From contig JAQXTA010000059.1 of the NCBI GenBank assembly GCA_029219245.1, positions 1 to 32,947 of the forward strand: a stretch of 32,947 bases of DNA, in the 5' to 3' direction. Under the pieces are notes generated by a model. It had not been told where the DNA came from, did not search any database, and worked only from the letters and a program-made list of their open reading frames with translations. Of this stretch, positions 18,948 through 26,075 are shown one piece after another; position 1 is the stretch's first letter, and each line of letters starts with the position of its first letter. The DNA comes from Lachnospiraceae bacterium (GTDB lineage: Bacteria > Bacillota > Clostridia > Lachnospirales > Lachnospiraceae). Made by a program: the position numbers and the translations under genes.

Positions 18948-19997
18948 CTATATATGCAGGATTTTATGCCCCGCTGCCTTTAGCAGCCTGTTCATAATAG
19001 CCTGTCCGATTCCTGCGGTATCAAAAGATTCCGAAAAAATAATGGTCACTTCTTCGTCATCAAATTCCCGCAGAATACGGTAAAGTTCTTTTGCTATGGT
19101 TGTTTCATCCATCCGGTTGCCTGCGCTCTTACAAACATCTCCCCGATATCTGGCAATGGTCGCATCCGTACCGATAATCCCAACTTTATATCCTTGCTTT
19201 TGTAAGGATGGCACTTGATTGTTAATATACTCAATTACCTTTTCCGCTTCCCCGTCAATGATGGTAAGATCACCCTTCGGTGCATAGTGCCTGTATTTCA
19301 TACCGGGAGCCTTCGGCGCCTGCCCACTTGTATCGGACATCATTGTCTTATCCTCACCGACAGACTTAAGCACTTTCTCCAACATTTCTTTCGTAATATA
19401 ACCAGGACGTAATATCATCGGTTCTTCTACTGTCATATCCACAATCGTAGATTCCAGTCCGATTTCCACATCTCCACCGTCAATAATCATTTCAATGCGC
19501 CCCTGCATATCTTCTTCTACATATTTTGCAGAGGTAGGACTGGGTCTGCCGGAACGGTTTGCACTGGGAGCTGCCACATAACCGCCTGCTTCCTCGATAA
19601 AAGCCAACGCTACCGGGTGTACCGGCATACGGACTGCCACTGTATTAAGTCCCCCCGTTGTTTCATAGGGAACCCGGTCTGATTTCTCAAAAATCATAGT
19701 AAGTGGTCCCGGCCAGAAAGCATCTGCAAGCTTTTGGGCAGTCTCCGGGATTTCCTTTACAATCGGCTGAAGGTCCTCCAGTTTCGCAATGTGTACAATA
19801 AGCGGATTATCAGAAGGTCTTCCCTTTGCCGCATATATTTTCCTGGATGATTCCGGATTCAATGCATCTCCGCCAAGGCCGTATACTGTTTCCGTAGGAA
19901 AGGCCACAAGACCTCCTGCTTTAATAATGCTGCCCGCCTGTTTGAGCAACCTCTGTTCCATATGTTTTTCGTCTATCTGTATGACCTGTGTTTCCAT
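18948..19997 (-). CDS. tsaC: L-threonylcarbamoyladenylate synthase (Sua5 type)
   Basis: 349 residues. The YrdC/TsaC domain (about 12-205) has GGLVAFPTETVYGLGGDA, AKGRPSDNPLIVHI and APSANRSGRPSPTSAKYV; it makes threonylcarbamoyl-AMP for the t6A37 modification of ANN-decoding tRNAs. A C-terminal Sua5 domain (about 225-349) makes this the long form. The start at 19997 (METQVIQ) is chosen because the family begins here, GAGG lies upstream, and the promoter at 20061-20069 would leave no room for an upstream in-frame start within the cwlD gene end. tsaC is normally essential. Confidence 0.92.
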   Translation of the reverse strand: METQVIQIDEKHMEQRLLKQAGSIIKAGGLVAFPTETVYGLGGDALNPESSRKIYAAKGRPSDNPLIVHIAKLEDLQPIVKEIPETAQKLADAFWPGPLTMIFEKSDRVPYETTGGLNTVAVRMPVHPVALAFIEEAGGYVAAPSANRSGRPSPTSAKYVEEDMQGRIEMIIDGGDVEIGLESTIVDMTVEEPMILRPGYITKEMLEKVLKSVGEDKTMMSDTSGQAPKAPGMKYRHYAPKGDLTIIDGEAEKVIEYINNQVPSLQKQGYKVGIIGTDATIARYRGDVCKSAGNRMDETTIAKELYRILREFDDEEVTIIFSESFDTAGIGQAIMNRLLKAAGHKILHI

Positions 19998-20060
19998 CGT
20001 AACCAAAACCTCTGTCCATAATAACCTATTTCTAACGGTTATTGCCATTCCTGCGCCGTC

Positions 20061-20069
20061 ATTATACCA
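20061..20069 (-). promoter_or_regulatory. Extended -10 promoter of tsaC
   Basis: Minus strand TGG-TATAAT is an extended -10; a weak -35 (TAGTCA) lies 17 bp upstream, inside the cwlD 3' end. It lets tsaC be expressed independently of the interrupted cwlD. Confidence 0.7.
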
Positions 20070-20076
20070 TACTTTT

Positions 20077-20621
20077 TCAGCTTTGACTATTGATATATTG
20101 CAGAATACCCAGATGAATTGCCCATGCCAGTTTTTCCTGATAATAATCGGATTCCAGATTCTGTGCTTCCTGACGATTGGACAAGAAACCACATTCTACA
20201 ATTACAATCGGAGAAGAGGTTTTCTTTAATAAATAATAGCTGTCATTGGCTTTTGCCTGGCGTGTATTTTCCGGGTCTATTTCTTTTAATAGTATCTGTT
20301 GTATTTTCTCTGCCAGCACTTTACTTTGCTCGCTACTTGCATAGTAAAACGTCTGGGCTCCATGCACATATTCCTCATGATAGCTGTTCTGATGGATACT
20401 TACTGTCAGAACCGGTTTCTTTGTTTCGATAATTTCAACCCTTCTTTTCATATCCTGTACTTTTTTGTTGGAAGCATTTTCGTCATACAGACCGGCATCG
20501 GAATCTCTCGTCAGAATGACCTCCACATCCTCCATCTCCAGAAATTTCTGTAGTTTTGTCACAATTTGCAGGTTAATATCTTTTTCCAGGGCTCCGTTAA
20601 TTCCTACTTTGCCGGGGTCTG
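20077..20621 (-). pseudogene. cwlD: cwlD, 3' part, separated from its 5' part by a mobile element
   Basis: The C-terminal part of an N-acetylmuramoyl-L-alanine amidase (Amidase_3). Reading from the right junction it gives ADPGKVGINGALEKDINL, then the rest of the enzyme to its stop. The zinc ligand Glu69 (ALEKDIN), His133 (SIHQN) and catalytic Glu199 (VECGFLSN) are here, numbered on the joined protein; the first ligand His54 is on the other fragment. There is no start codon of its own, only an internal GTG at 20562. Joined to 23973-24141 it gives a 237-codon in-frame gene, the usual CwlD length. CwlD removes side peptides so that muramic-delta-lactam forms in spore cortex, which is needed for germination. 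Confidence 0.9.
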
Positions 20622-22205
20622 CGCCACCATGTGCAGGCGGTTTTTTGCGGTAAGCTCCGACAGCTCGCCAGAGAAATTATAAGCAATCCGAAGCGTATTG
20701 TTTTCGTACACTTTGATTTCATGAAGCATCTCCGAAACGATAGCCCGATCCAGACATTCTACTTGTTTACATTCCAACAATCGCCGGAACCAGGGCTGCT
20801 CAGAAATATTTTTTCGTCTTTGCGTTTCTATCCCTGCAGTCAGACTTCCCAGTTGCTTTACCAGCAGTTTCTCCTTTTCTATATAATCCTGCCTGTAAGC
20901 AATAAATTCCTCTTTGGAAATCAGCTCCTCACGATAATCTTCGTAAACTGCCTTTTTCAGACTGAGCATCCTATCTAGGGATGCCTGTAAACGAACTCGC
21001 TCCTTTTTCATCATCAATTTGGAGCGGTCTGTACAAATTTCCGTTTCCTGTGCATTAACCATCCCCTCCAAATCATTCACCTCTCTGAGTATTATCTGCA
21101 AATCTGATAGCAGAATCTGTTCCAGTATATCATAAGATATTTTGTGGGAAGTACAATACTGTCTGCCGGAGCGTACATAGGTTCCGCAGAAATATTGTTT
21201 TCCTTTTTTGACCATCGCCCTTCCACAATCACCACATTTTAGAAAACCAGCAAAAATATTTCTATTCGTTTCCAAATTTAAGCTCCGGCTTCTTCGATTT
21301 AGTAAATCCCGGGTTTTTTCCCAGGTATTCCGGTCAATGATTGCCTCATGTGTCCCCTGTACAATAATCCAGTCCTCGCGGTCTCTTGCTTTTGCACAAC
21401 TTCTCATGTGCTGACTTTTTCTGCCTTGCACCATATTTCCGATATACATTTCATTATGCAAAATGCGATTGATGGTTGAATAAGTCCAATAGGAAGTACT
21501 ATCCAGGCGATTGGAATTCCTGTAATGTTCACCATTCAACCGCTTATATTCCGAAGGACAGACAATCCCCTCCTCATTCAGAATATTGGCAATACGAAGT
21601 TTTCCATAACCTTTGAGGTACAGATCAAAAATCCTTCTGACAACTTCGGCAGCATAGGTATCAATGACCAGTTTATTTTTGTCCACAGGAGATTTTTGAT
21701 ATCCGTAGGATGGAAAGGCCCCGATAAACTCTCCAGCCTTCTGCTTCGCCAGAACCGATGCATGAATTTTTCCCGAAATATCCCTGGCATACTGCTCATT
21801 AAAAATATTTTTGATTGGTAAAAGCATATCGTATGCCTGTTTTGCACTATCTATGCAATCTGTAATGGCAATAAACCGTACATTGTTATCAGGGAAATAC
21901 CGTTCCAGATATTTTCCCGTTTCAATATAATCCCGTCCAAAACGAGATAAATCTTTCACAATAACACAGTTTACTTTTCCGGTTTCCATATCAGTCATCA
22001 TTCGCTTAAATCCGGGGCGTTCAAAATTTGTCCCGGAAAATCCGTCATCCACATAACTGTCATAAAGAATTATGTCGGGCTGACTCTTTAAGTAGTCTGC
22101 AATAAGCTTCTTCTGGTTTCCAATGCTGTCACTTTCTGTCTTATCGCCATCCTCTCTGGACAAACGTATGTAAGCCGCTGCATGATAAAGCAATTTCTGT
22201 TTCAT
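20604..22205 (-). CDS. Large serine recombinase
   Basis: 533 residues. The N-terminal resolvase domain (8-150) has the nucleophile in AAYIRLSRED (Ser16), DGFSGTNFERPGF and KDLSRFGRDYIETG. A recombinase domain (about 165-300), a four-Cys zinc ribbon (C324, C327, C340, C351) and a coiled coil (about 370-460) follow, as in large serine integrases. It should cut at the core and integrate or excise the element. The last seven codons (VAQTPAK) and the stop are read out of cwlD sequence, across the junction. The start overlaps the stop of the 49-aa gene (ATGA), and GGAGAG precedes it. Excised, the frame would end in AAVNCGYFPIFLA instead. Confidence 0.92.
   Translation of the reverse strand: MKQKLLYHAAAYIRLSREDGDKTESDSIGNQKKLIADYLKSQPDIILYDSYVDDGFSGTNFERPGFKRMMTDMETGKVNCVIVKDLSRFGRDYIETGKYLERYFPDNNVRFIAITDCIDSAKQAYDMLLPIKNIFNEQYARDISGKIHASVLAKQKAGEFIGAFPSYGYQKSPVDKNKLVIDTYAAEVVRRIFDLYLKGYGKLRIANILNEEGIVCPSEYKRLNGEHYRNSNRLDSTSYWTYSTINRILHNEMYIGNMVQGRKSQHMRSCAKARDREDWIIVQGTHEAIIDRNTWEKTRDLLNRRSRSLNLETNRNIFAGFLKCGDCGRAMVKKGKQYFCGTYVRSGRQYCTSHKISYDILEQILLSDLQIILREVNDLEGMVNAQETEICTDRSKLMMKKERVRLQASLDRMLSLKKAVYEDYREELISKEEFIAYRQDYIEKEKLLVKQLGSLTAGIETQRRKNISEQPWFRRLLECKQVECLDRAIVSEMLHEIKVYENNTLRIAYNFSGELSELTAKNRLHMVAQTPAK
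20622..20631. repeat. Attachment core, recombinase side (attR-like)
   Basis: Minus strand CATGGTGGCG; the matching core at 23973-23982 reads CATGGCGGCG. One mismatch, at a position that keeps the Gly codon. The crossover dinucleotide of a serine recombinase probably lies in the shared CATGG. Confidence 0.75.
20636..20651. repeat. Inverted arm at the recombinase end of the element
   Basis: GGCGGTTTTTTGCGGT on the plus strand; its reverse complement ACCGCAAAAAACCGCC matches 13 of 16 bases of the arm at 23961-23976. After circularisation the two arms would flank the core symmetrically, the layout of a recombinase binding site (attP). Confidence 0.65.
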
Positions 22206-22351
22206 CGTTGCTCTCCTTGTCCGGTATGTCCCCTTTCGGTGTCCTCTATATGAGAAGCAATCATACGACGCACCAATTCTTCGATAGAGAATTTGCCCAA
22301 AAACACCCGTTCAATCGTATAACCGGGAATCGGATATTCTTCACTCTGCAA
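22202..22351 (-). CDS. 49-aa protein coupled to the recombinase, candidate directionality factor
   Basis: A small gene with a TTG start (22349-22351), AAGGAG eight bases upstream and a stop that overlaps the recombinase ATG (ATGA). The product begins MQSEEYPIPGYTIERVF and continues LGKFSIEELVRRMIASHIED before a hydrophilic tail; the middle should form a helix. I do not recognise the family with certainty. Tight coupling to the recombinase and small size suggest a role with it, such as a recombination directionality factor needed for excision, but this is inference. It would be missed by annotation that ignores short TTG-start genes. Confidence 0.65.
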   Translation of the reverse strand: MQSEEYPIPGYTIERVFLGKFSIEELVRRMIASHIEDTERGHTGQGEQR

Positions 22352-22404
22352 AATTCAGTCTCCTTTTATGGCAATCCTGAGATTGTCCGTTCCTGTTTTT
22401 AAAC

Positions 22405-22434
22405 AGCGTATGCACGATAACTTGTCCAATATGT
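22405..22434 (-). promoter_or_regulatory. Sigma-E-like promoter of the recombinase unit
   Basis: Minus strand ACATATT (22428-22434), 15 bp, CATACGCT (22405-22412). This closely matches the mother-cell sigma-E consensus as known in Bacillus (about KMATATT, 13-15 bp, CATACAMT): ATATT is exact and the -10 fits at 7 of 8 positions. A TTGACA nearby has no fitting sigma-A -10 at 17 bp (TGCATA). It stands 54 bases before the 49-aa gene. Confidence 0.5.
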
Positions 22435-22435
22435 C

Positions 22436-22471
22436 AAAAAATCTCCAACTACGCGTAGGTAATTGGAGATT
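22436..22471 (-). terminator. Terminator of the chemoreceptor gene
   Basis: AATCTCCAA/TTGGAGATT stem (22440-22448 with 22463-22471), with a nested CTACGCGTAG palindrome in the loop, and six T on the minus strand. It insulates the recombinase unit from the chemoreceptor transcript. Confidence 0.85.
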
Positions 22472-22483
22472 CGCTTTCATTTG

Positions 22484-23881
22484 TTAAGATAATCTGTTCT
22501 TCATTTCTTCCAGATCATGTATCAGTTCCTTGGAATATTGTTCCGCTTCCTGATAAATATGTTCCGCCTCGCTATATTCTTCAGCAAACAATGCTTTGAT
22601 GATATCCGACCCATAATGGTGGAATTTTTTATGTTTTGCACCAAGTCCATTCCACAAATCGCTAATCTCAGGATATATCGGTGTAATAGAATAATAAAAG
22701 TGCCCGAACCCACATTTGGAATCATCTAACTGTAATGGCATAATTGTACGTCCCGTCACAATGTTCTTTAAATTGACCAGCCATACCTTATGTGCATTGA
22801 TTGCTCTGTCCAAATAACCTGCGAACTCTCTTTTATCCAATGCATAGAAAGCATCCTGTGACATTTTGCCCATCATTTTAGCATTATTGTCTAATGCCTT
22901 TTCTATATTGGCAACGGGTTCTACCGAATTCTTTACATGTGTTCCGAGATCTTTCAATTGTTCTGTATCTTCAGACAAAATTTTACATTCTTCCTGAATT
23001 TCATTCGCCTGATTTTCCAGCTCTGCCATAGAACTACTGATTTCTTCACTGACAGATGCAAGCGAACTGATATTATCTGTAATTTTCGCAACATGCTTTT
23101 GGTTTTCTTCATTCAATTCCCAAACATGTCCAATTTTCTCACTCATCGTTTCCAGAGAATCTATCGTGCTTGCAACACTTTCTACGCTCTTTCGTGATGC
23201 TTTTTTTACATCTTCTACAAAGCTTCCCATTGTTCCGGTCAGTGTCTGTGTTTCATCGGCCAGCTTACGGATTTCATCCGCCACAACCGCAAAACCTTTT
23301 CCTGCCTCACCTGCCCTCGCGGCCTCTATGGAAGCATTTAAGGAAAGAAGGTTTGTCTGCGAAGAAATGGAATTAATGCTTTCAATGACCTCATTCATAT
23401 GGTTTATGACCATTTCAAGCTGATCCATGTCTTTTTTCATTTCTTCGGATGCGGAGATAGTATTCTCCGATAAGTTTTTGATATGAGTCAGGGCATCCTG
23501 TCCTTCTTCGATTTTCTTATAAACATTGCCGGATTCTTCGGATGTTGCAATAATGGTATTAGTCAGTTCTTCATGCTGAACGGAAATCGTATTCGCCACA
23601 CCGGAGGTTTCTTCGGAAGAAGAATGAATCGACTTCGTTGCCTCTGCTACACTCTTGGAAATAGTTTCCAGATTCTCAGTGTAATGATGCAACGTTAAAT
23701 CTAACGAACTAATCTGCATAACAGCAGAAATATTTTGTTCCAAAACCTTTTCAAACTGCGCCCTGCCATTTTGCAAACGTTCATAAATATCAGCCAGTTC
23801 CTGCCCGGAAAGTGAATAATCCGCTTCCTGTAGTCTGGAAAGAGATTGAATAAGTTCCTTCGTCTGTTTCTTTTTTATCAT
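22484..23881 (-). CDS. Soluble methyl-accepting chemotaxis protein with CZB zinc-binding domain
   Basis: 465 residues, no membrane segment. A helical N-terminus leads to an MCP signalling domain (about 60-330) with the conserved tip [38 protein letters not shown] (172-207), which contacts CheA and CheW. The C-terminal part (about 350-440) is a CZB (chemoreceptor zinc-binding) domain: His364 (AHKVW), Cys390 (KCGFGHFYY), His417 and His421 (KHKKFHH) would bind Zn. CZB receptors can sense zinc or oxidants. It is cargo of the cwlD element, with its own sigma-A promoter; its ATG also overlaps the stop of the truncated cwlD frame. Confidence 0.9.
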   Translation of the reverse strand: MIKKKQTKELIQSLSRLQEADYSLSGQELADIYERLQNGRAQFEKVLEQNISAVMQISSLDLTLHHYTENLETISKSVAEATKSIHSSSEETSGVANTISVQHEELTNTIIATSEESGNVYKKIEEGQDALTHIKNLSENTISASEEMKKDMDQLEMVINHMNEVIESINSISSQTNLLSLNASIEAARAGEAGKGFAVVADEIRKLADETQTLTGTMGSFVEDVKKASRKSVESVASTIDSLETMSEKIGHVWELNEENQKHVAKITDNISSLASVSEEISSSMAELENQANEIQEECKILSEDTEQLKDLGTHVKNSVEPVANIEKALDNNAKMMGKMSQDAFYALDKREFAGYLDRAINAHKVWLVNLKNIVTGRTIMPLQLDDSKCGFGHFYYSITPIYPEISDLWNGLGAKHKKFHHYGSDIIKALFAEEYSEAEHIYQEAEQYSKELIHDLEEMKNRLS

Positions 23882-23911
23882 AATAAATACCCTCTCTCGT
23901 ATTTACCTAGA

Positions 23912-23940
23912 ATTGTACTCCTTTTTATCATAGTATTCAA
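23912..23940 (-). promoter_or_regulatory. Sigma-A promoter of the chemoreceptor gene
   Basis: Minus strand TTGAAT (23935-23940), 17 bp, TACAAT (23912-23917). It lies inside the element 31 bases before the ATG, so the receptor can be made in growing cells regardless of cwlD transcription. Confidence 0.7.
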
Positions 23941-23960
23941 GCTAAAAAGATAGGAAAGTA

Positions 23961-23976
23961 ACCGCAATTTACCGCC
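23961..23976. repeat. Inverted arm at the chemoreceptor end of the element
   Basis: ACCGCAATTTACCGCC on the plus strand, inverted partner of 20636-20651 (13 of 16 positions; only the central triplet differs). It overlaps the core by four bases. Confidence 0.65.
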
Positions 23977-23982
23977 GCCATG
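23973..23982. repeat. Attachment core, chemoreceptor side (attL-like)
   Basis: Minus strand CATGGCGGCG, 9 of 10 identical to the core at 20622-20631. It encodes His54-Gly-Gly of CwlD. Confidence 0.75.
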
Positions 23983-24141
23983 CCCCGCATCAATTACTAC
24001 ACATGGCTTTTCTTTGCCTGTTACAATCTTATCCGATGAAGTGATTTCAATTCTCCTATATGCGAGTATGTACAACGCGGTCATAGCAAGAATCACTACA
24101 CCGATTCTAACCGTTATTTTACTTTGTTCCGCCTTCTTCAT
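23973..24141 (-). pseudogene. cwlD: cwlD, 5' part, cut off by the element
   Basis: The first 56 codons of the amidase. A signal anchor (12-29) is followed by KPCVVIDAGHGG, ending in the motif with the first zinc-ligand His54. Past the junction the frame continues into the element for 32 codons and stops at 23878-23880, overlapping the chemoreceptor ATG. GAGGG precedes the start at 24139-24141. The fragment lacks the rest of the active site, so it cannot function. The reading frame and codons are intact right up to the core, with no sign of decay, as expected of a reversibly interrupted gene or a recent insertion. Confidence 0.9.
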
Positions 24142-24195
24142 GATTCCCTCATTTTATAATGTTCCAATCCTTGTTGGAAAACCATTCTTATTATA

Positions 24196-24223
24196 TTACT
24201 ATGCCGGGAATTCCCGAAACATG
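24196..24223 (-). promoter_or_regulatory. Possible sporulation-type promoter of cwlD
   Basis: Minus strand TCATGTT ending at 24218, 14 bp, then CATAGTAA (24196-24203) resembles a sigma-E promoter (6 of 7 in -35, 5 of 8 in -10). A TATAAT overlaps, but without a sigma-A -35. cwlD is under sporulation control in Bacillus. Confidence 0.35.
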
Positions 24224-24228
24224 AAGAA

Positions 24229-24263
24229 GCAGCCGCACATATAAGCTTCTCTTGTGCGGCTGC
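24229..24263 (-). terminator. Terminator of the isc operon
   Basis: An 11-bp perfect GC-rich stem (GCAGCCGCACA, 24229-24239, with 24253-24263) lies 42 bases after the iscU stop. The T run on the minus strand is interrupted (TTCTTC), so termination may be partial. A separate palindrome CGGGAATTCCCG is at 24205-24216. Confidence 0.7.
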
Positions 24264-24305
24264 CTAATTAAAAATCTGTTTAAAAATGCTTTCTCTGCAT
24301 TTTTT

Positions 24306-24749
24306 CTAATATTGTTCTTCTTCAGCTTCTTCCTTTTCGCCGATATCATTAACCGGCTTTTCCAGTCCTTCAATGGTAATATTATGCTTTTCGGCATAAT
24401 CCCATAATGCTGCGTGAATAGCCTCTTCCGCAAGCAGGGAGCAATGTACTTTTACCGGCGGCAGTCCATCCAGTGCTTCCATAACTGCTTTATTGGTTAC
24501 CTGCAAAGCCTCTTGTATGGTCTTGCCCTTTACCAGTTCCGTCGCCATACTGCTCGTCGCAACCGCTGCACCACAGCCAAAGGTTTTAAACTTTGCTTCC
24601 CGGATAATTCCGTTATCATCGATATCCAGATACATTCTCATAATATCGCCGCATTTGGCATTCCCTACGGTACCTACTCCGCTTGGATTTTCCAGTTCAC
24701 CCACATTTCTTGGGTTATTAAAGTGATCCATTACTTTTTCACTATACAT
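24306..24749 (-). CDS. iscU: Iron-sulfur cluster scaffold protein (NifU/IscU type)
   Basis: 147 residues. The three scaffold cysteines are Cys33 (NAKCGD, with Asp35), Cys59 (FGCGAA) and Cys103 (VHCSLLAEEAI), which hold a nascent Fe-S cluster before transfer to target proteins. The N-terminus MYSEKVMDHFNNPRNVG is typical. The C-terminus ends in an acidic tail (EKEEAEEEQY). It lies 21 bases after iscS, which supplies sulfur, and completes the iscR-iscS-iscU unit. Confidence 0.95.
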   Translation of the reverse strand: MYSEKVMDHFNNPRNVGELENPSGVGTVGNAKCGDIMRMYLDIDDNGIIREAKFKTFGCGAAVATSSMATELVKGKTIQEALQVTNKAVMEALDGLPPVKVHCSLLAEEAIHAALWDYAEKHNITIEGLEKPVNDIGEKEEAEEEQY

Positions 24750-24770
24750 AATCCATCCTGTCCTTTCTTT

Positions 24771-25955
24771 CTACTTGTTTTGTTTTTTCACAAAATCTTC
24801 GTATAAAGGAGACATGCTCCGTAATCTTTCAATGATTTCTTTCAGTTTATCTACGGTAAAATCAATTTCTTCTCTGGTCGTCTTTTCGGATAAAGTAAGC
24901 CGCAAGGAACCATGTGCAATTTCATGCGGTAATCCGATTGCCAGAAGCACATGGGAAGGATCCAGAGAACCGGAAGTACATGCAGATCCGCTGGAACCGC
25001 AGATGCCATTCTGGTCTAACAGAATCAGCATGGATTCTCCCTCAATAAAGCGGAAACAGAAATTTGCATTATTCGGAAGTCGTTTCGTCCTATCTCCATT
25101 CAGTCTCGCATAAGGAATTTCAGCAAGCACCCGTTCAATGAGATAATCTCTTAATTCAGATTCCTTTTTGCTACGCTCTGCCATATTGGTAAATGCCAAT
25201 TCTGCTGCCTTTCCAAATCCGACAATACCCGGTACATTGTGTGTCCCGGCTCTTCTCTGTCTTTCCTGAGCACCACCATGTACGAAGGAACGTATTTTAA
25301 CACCTTTGCGGATATACAAAAGTCCAATCCCTTTTGGTCCGTTTATTTTATGCCCGCTGGCACTTAACATATCAATATTCATAGCATCCACATCAAGCGG
25401 TATATGACCAAAAGCCTGTACCGCATCCGTATGGAATAAAACACCATTTTCTTTGGCAATGGCACCAATTTCCGCAAGTGGCTCAATCGTACCGATTTCA
25501 TTGTTGGCTGCCATAACAGAAATCAAAATAGTATCCGGCCGGATAGCTTTCTTTACGTCCTCCGGATTTACCAGTCCATTCTCATCCACATCCAGATAGG
25601 TCACCTCAAACCCTTTTTTCTCCAGATATTCTGCCGTATGAAGAATCGCATGGTGTTCAATTTTTGTGGTAATAATATGTTTTCCTTTCGCTTCATATGC
25701 TTCTGCAGTTGCCTTTAACACCCAATTATCGGATTCACTACCGCCACCGGTAAAATAAATCTCCTCCGGTTTGGCGTGAATGCCCTGTGCCAGAATCTCT
25801 CTGGCTTTGTCCACTGCCTTCTTTGCATTTCCTGCAAATGTATAAATAGCGGAAGGATTTCCGTAATACTCTGTAAAATATGGAAGCATGGCATCCAGTA
25901 CCTCAGGATATACCTGCGTGGTTGCCGCATTATCCAAATAGATTAATCGACTCAT
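24771..25955 (-). CDS. iscS: Cysteine desulfurase (NifS/IscS type)
   Basis: 394 residues. A PLP-dependent class V aminotransferase fold: YLDNAATTQVYPEV (N-terminus), the PLP lysine in SASGHKINGPKG and the active Cys in GSSGSACTSGSLDPSHVL. The enzyme takes sulfur from cysteine to make a persulfide for Fe-S clusters and tRNA thiolation. The start at 25955 (MSRLIYL) has AGGA 6 bases upstream; an in-frame ATG seven codons earlier has no ribosome binding site. The 120-bp gap to iscR has no obvious promoter or terminator. Confidence 0.96.
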   Translation of the reverse strand: MSRLIYLDNAATTQVYPEVLDAMLPYFTEYYGNPSAIYTFAGNAKKAVDKAREILAQGIHAKPEEIYFTGGGSESDNWVLKATAEAYEAKGKHIITTKIEHHAILHTAEYLEKKGFEVTYLDVDENGLVNPEDVKKAIRPDTILISVMAANNEIGTIEPLAEIGAIAKENGVLFHTDAVQAFGHIPLDVDAMNIDMLSASGHKINGPKGIGLLYIRKGVKIRSFVHGGAQERQRRAGTHNVPGIVGFGKAAELAFTNMAERSKKESELRDYLIERVLAEIPYARLNGDRTKRLPNNANFCFRFIEGESMLILLDQNGICGSSGSACTSGSLDPSHVLLAIGLPHEIAHGSLRLTLSEKTTREEIDFTVDKLKEIIERLRSMSPLYEDFVKKQNK

Positions 25956-26075
25956 TTTCCATCCTGCCTTTCTCATCCAACATCTATTTCCTAGTATTCC
26001 CCTCTGACATTGGATATTATAACACTTTACTTTCCCTTGTCAACATTTTCACACTCGTCTTATTGAAAGTTTTTA

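Larger units (their letters stand above)
20622..23972 (-). mobile_element. 3351-bp serine-recombinase element inserted in cwlD
   Basis: The element splits cwlD within IDAGHGG. It has three genes, all on the minus strand: a soluble chemoreceptor, a 49-aa protein and a large serine recombinase. The two ends share CATGG[C/T]GGCG (9 of 10) and have inverted arms of 16 bp (13 of 16 identical). No phage structural, replication, relaxase or resistance gene is present, so it is one of the smallest such elements. Its orientation matches that of cwlD, and precise loss of 3351 bp rejoins the gene in frame. The layout recalls the skin element of sigK. Whether it excises is not shown by the sequence. Confidence 0.85.

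Noticed and set aside
18948..20192. tsaC starting at 20192 with a 65-residue N-terminal extension
   Set aside because: The extension overlaps the cwlD 3' end and the tsaC promoter, has no family similarity, and a proper start lies at 19997.
22430..22441. TTGACA at the end of the chemoreceptor terminator as a sigma-A -35 box
   Set aside because: At 17 bp spacing the -10 would be TGCATA, far from consensus; the overlapping sigma-E-like boxes fit better.
20604..23881. Fragment of a prophage or conjugative element
   Set aside because: No capsid, replication, relaxase or conjugation gene lies between the two cores; the three genes fill the space.
20604..24141. Frameshift or assembly error as cause of the split cwlD
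   Set aside because: The fragments are 3.35 kb apart with a complete recombinase between them, matching cores at both ends and an exact in-frame join.
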